Shown here: positions 5,358 to 7,460 of the stretch, piece by piece | How positions within the stretch are numbered: position 1 is the stretch's first letter | How the letters are laid out: each line of letters starts with the position of its first letter | NCBI GenBank assembly: GCA_913031555.1 | Contig: CAJWDO010000074.1 | Coordinates: 1 to 7,460 of the forward strand | Origin: an uncultured Alphaproteobacteria bacterium | Lineage (GTDB): Bacteria > Pseudomonadota > Alphaproteobacteria > Puniceispirillales > Puniceispirillaceae | Direction: 5' to 3' | Length of the DNA stretch: 7,460 bases | Position numbers and translations under genes: made by a program | The notes under the pieces: generated by a model | Databases searched by the model: none | What the model was told of the DNA's origin: nothing | Seen by the model: only the letters and a program-made list of their open reading frames with translations

Positions 5358-6251
5358 ATGTTTGAAATCTGGGACGTCCTGCAACCGCTGACGAAATTCT
5401 GTCTGTATCTGGCCATGTTCATGGCCGCCGGGGGGTTGATCTTCGAAGTCCTGTTTCGCCACCGTGTGGGGGAGGCGACACAGCGCCATGTCAGCCGTCT
5501 GATCGGCATCGCCGCCTGGGCCGGACTTGTGCTTGTCGCGGCGCGCCTTGCGGTGGCGGCGGGAAGCCTTGGCGGTGATATTGCCAGCGCGACCGATCCG
5601 GTGCTTCTTCGGCTGGTGATGAAATCGCCGCTCGGCCTGTCCAGCGTGGTGGCCGGGATCGGATTCGCGATGATCACCGTCATCGGCCGGGTCAAGGCAC
5701 GCGGCGAGCAGGCGGCGCGGATTGTCGCCGCGGCGACGGTGCTGCTGTCGCTGACGGTGGTCGGTCACGCGACGACGCTTGGCGCCATCACCGGCGTGTT
5801 GCTGGCGCTGCATCTTGCCGGTATCGCCTTCTGGCTTGGCGCGTTGTTACCTTTGCGCCAGATGTGCGGTGTGGCCGACGATGCAGATGCGGCCGCCTGT
5901 CTGGCCGATGTCGCGGACAGGTTCGGCTGGATGGCACAGCGAGTTGTGGCCGTCCTGATTGTCGCCGGGCTTGTTTATGCGGCGATCCTGACGGGGTCGA
6001 TCACGGCATTGCTGACAAGTGCTTATGGCCTGGCACTACTGGTGAAAATCCTGCTTGTCGCGGGTCTGCTGGGGCTGGCGGCACGGAACAGGTTCCGGGT
6101 CGTGCCGGCGCTTCGGGCCGGTGATCTGTCGGCGGCCCTGCGGCTTCGCCACGCGATTGACCGGGAAATCATGCTTGCGCTGACGATCCTCGTGATGAGC
6201 AGCCTTTTGACAAGCTCACTGACGTTACCGATGAAGGGCATGGCCCAATGA
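5358..6251 (+). CDS. copD: Inner-membrane copper transfer protein CopD
   Basis: A 297-residue protein with about eight membrane helices, at roughly 13-34, 48-68, 95-110, 121-138, 146-166, 194-215, 222-242 and 270-288. Diagnostic CopD blocks are GHATT (136-140), HLAGIAFWLGALLPL (152-166) and YGLALLVKILLV (223-234) with RNRFRVVPAL after it. The His residues in GHATT and HLAG are candidate copper ligands. CopD is thought to accept copper from CopC and move it across the inner membrane. ATG 5358 has GGAG at 5343-5346. An in-frame GTG at 5346 overlaps the copC stop by four bases and would add MIWS; I prefer the ATG because MFEIWDVLQPL is a natural family start. Tight coupling to copC supports a CopC-CopD pair working together. 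The oxidase begins 10 bases later. Confidence 0.93.
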   Translation: MFEIWDVLQPLTKFCLYLAMFMAAGGLIFEVLFRHRVGEATQRHVSRLIGIAAWAGLVLVAARLAVAAGSLGGDIASATDPVLLRLVMKSPLGLSSVVAGIGFAMITVIGRVKARGEQAARIVAAATVLLSLTVVGHATTLGAITGVLLALHLAGIAFWLGALLPLRQMCGVADDADAAACLADVADRFGWMAQRVVAVLIVAGLVYAAILTGSITALLTSAYGLALLVKILLVAGLLGLAARNRFRVVPALRAGDLSAALRLRHAIDREIMLALTILVMSSLLTSSLTLPMKGMAQ

Positions 6252-6261
6252 GAGGTATGAG

Positions 6262-7460
6262 ATGAACAGGCGCAGCTTTATCAAGTCCGGCATCAGGTCC
6301 GGCGTCGGGGCTGGCGCGATGGCAGCGATGGTCTCGGCCCCGCTTTCTGTTCTGCCACTGCCATCACTGGCGGCCGGGGTCAGGCGCTATGCCATTACCG
6401 CGGCACCGGCCAGCCGGAAGCTTGGCCCGGCGGATCGTCCGTCGACCAGACTGTGGCTCTATGGCGGCACCACGCCGGGCCCGATGATCGAGGCGCGCCG
6501 GGGCGAAGATCTTGAAGTCGAATTTCTGAACAATCTTGACGTGCCGACGACGATGCACTGGCATGGCATCCGCAATCTGAACGAGATGGATGGTGTGCCG
6601 GGCCTGACCCAGGCCGCCATAGAGCCGGGTGAGAGCTTTACCTATCGCTTTCCGCTGCGCGATGCCGGCACCTTCTGGTACCACGCCCACAACAAGGGGT
6701 GGGAGCAGCTGGCGCGCGGCCTCTACGGGCCGTTGGTGGTGCGTGACGGTGATGAGGCTTCCGGTGCGCGCGACATCACGCTTGTGGCGGATGACTGGCG
6801 GCTTGACGATGAATATCAGCTTGATGAGAACAGCTTTGGCTCGCTTATGGACTGGTCGCATCAGGGGCGACTCGGCAACTGGCTGACGGTGAATGGCGCG
6901 ACCGACCCCGACATCGCCGTCGCTACCGGACTGGTGCGGCTGCGGCTGATTAATGCCGCCAATGCGCGAACACTGGCCTTCCGCCTTGGTGACGACATGC
7001 CGATGCGGGTGATTGCGCTGGATGGTGCCCCCTGCGCGCCGTTTGAGGTTCAGTCGATCCGTCTGGCACCGGCGCAGCGCGTTGATATCCTTGTCGATCT
7101 TGAGCTGGGCATAACGCGGCTGGAAGAGGTCAGCACCGGCGATGCCATTGGCGCCGCCAGTCTGGTCGGCACACCGGATCAGATTGCGCCGCCGCCAGTC
7201 ATTGCCGACACGGCCTGGTACGAACAGCCCGAGATCACTGGGGCGCGTGTCATCGACATCCATATGCAGGGCGGGGCCATGGGCAATCTTGAGACAGCCA
7301 TGTTCGAGGGCGAGTCACTGCCGCTTCGCCAGTTGGCGCAGGAGCATTCGAAATTATGGGCCTTTAACGGGGTGGTTGGTGGCTACAACCATATGCTTGC
7401 CGATCTTGCCCTTGGCGAAGTGGCCGTACTGCGGGTTCGCAACAATACGCGCTGGCAACA
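6262..7460 (+). CDS. Tat-exported multicopper oxidase, CueO/CopA type (3' end missing)
   Basis: The first 399 codons of a multicopper oxidase; the frame is open to the window edge. The Tat signal is MNRRSFIK (1-8) followed by a hydrophobic stretch, with a likely cut near LPSLAA (33-38). Cupredoxin domain 1 has the trinuclear copper motifs HWHG (99-102) and WYHAH (139-143); WHGIRNLNEMDGVPG lies between them. Domain 2 follows (about 170-285), with LTVNGATDP and APAQRVDILVD. A short Met-bearing loop, HMQGGAMGNLETAM (334-347), may be a reduced form of the CueO Met-rich insert. The C-terminal domain with type 1 copper and the HCH motif is outside the window. Such enzymes oxidise Cu(I) to Cu(II) with oxygen in the periplasm. 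The start has AGAGG (6251-6255) six bases upstream, overlapping the copD stop region. Fed by CopC and induced by CueR, it fits copper detoxification, although a laccase-like or metal-oxidase role is possible. Confidence 0.93.
   Translation, partial: MNRRSFIKSGIRSGVGAGAMAAMVSAPLSVLPLPSLAAGVRRYAITAAPASRKLGPADRPSTRLWLYGGTTPGPMIEARRGEDLEVEFLNNLDVPTTMHWHGIRNLNEMDGVPGLTQAAIEPGESFTYRFPLRDAGTFWYHAHNKGWEQLARGLYGPLVVRDGDEASGARDITLVADDWRLDDEYQLDENSFGSLMDWSHQGRLGNWLTVNGATDPDIAVATGLVRLRLINAANARTLAFRLGDDMPMRVIALDGAPCAPFEVQSIRLAPAQRVDILVDLELGITRLEEVSTGDAIGAASLVGTPDQIAPPPVIADTAWYEQPEITGARVIDIHMQGGAMGNLETAMFEGESLPLRQLAQEHSKLWAFNGVVGGYNHMLADLALGEVAVLRVRNNTRWQ

Noticed and set aside
5268..5813. 181-residue antisense frame over copC/copD
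   Set aside because: Very rich in Arg, His, Gln and Asp with no hydrophobic core. It is a shadow of the copD codon pattern.
6364..7263. 299-residue open frame antisense to the multicopper oxidase
   Set aside because: It lies wholly opposite a gene with intact HWHG and WYHAH motifs, and its composition is Arg/His-rich without domain features.

Overview
The window reads as chromosomal DNA of a moderately GC-rich alphaproteobacterium. The dense, short-spaced operons, the TRAP transporter, the Tat-exported multicopper oxidase and the CueR variant all fit a free-living, possibly marine, member of that class. The lineage is inferred from gene content and style only; no marker gene is present.

Left block (1-3621, + strand): the last 76 codons of a TRAP substrate-binding protein (dctP), then the small permease dctQ, the large permease dctM, and an amidase-signature hydrolase 11 bases after dctM. 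Together they look like an uptake-and-hydrolysis operon: a periplasmic receptor captures an organic acid or amide-bearing acid, DctQM imports it with an ion gradient, and the amidase cleaves an amide in the cytoplasm. Two terminator-like hairpins lie inside this operon. One (255-283) is between dctP and dctQ. The other (843-874, followed by seven T) straddles the dctQ stop codon. They suggest graded expression of the three transporter parts.

Middle (3622-3986): a 141-base spacer holding five copies of a 14-bp tandem repeat and a hairpin, then a 66-residue two-helix membrane protein of unknown function.

Right block (3987-7460): a copper module. cueR, on the minus strand, encodes a Cu(I)-type MerR regulator with the diagnostic Cys112, Cys120 and Ser77. 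Beyond its start lies a textbook CueR promoter-operator (4421-4451): a perfect 19-bp dyad inside a 19-bp spacer between -35 and -10. It drives a rightward operon of a DUF4396 membrane protein, copC, copD and a Tat-dependent multicopper oxidase that runs off the window end. No copper-exporting P-type ATPase is visible. CueR here commands periplasmic copper binding, inner-membrane copper transfer and copper oxidation, with an uncharacterised DUF4396 protein as the first gene.

No RNA gene, CRISPR array, insertion sequence or phage gene was seen. The most novel items are the DUF4396 gene in first position behind a CueR box and the intra-operon hairpins of the TRAP cluster.
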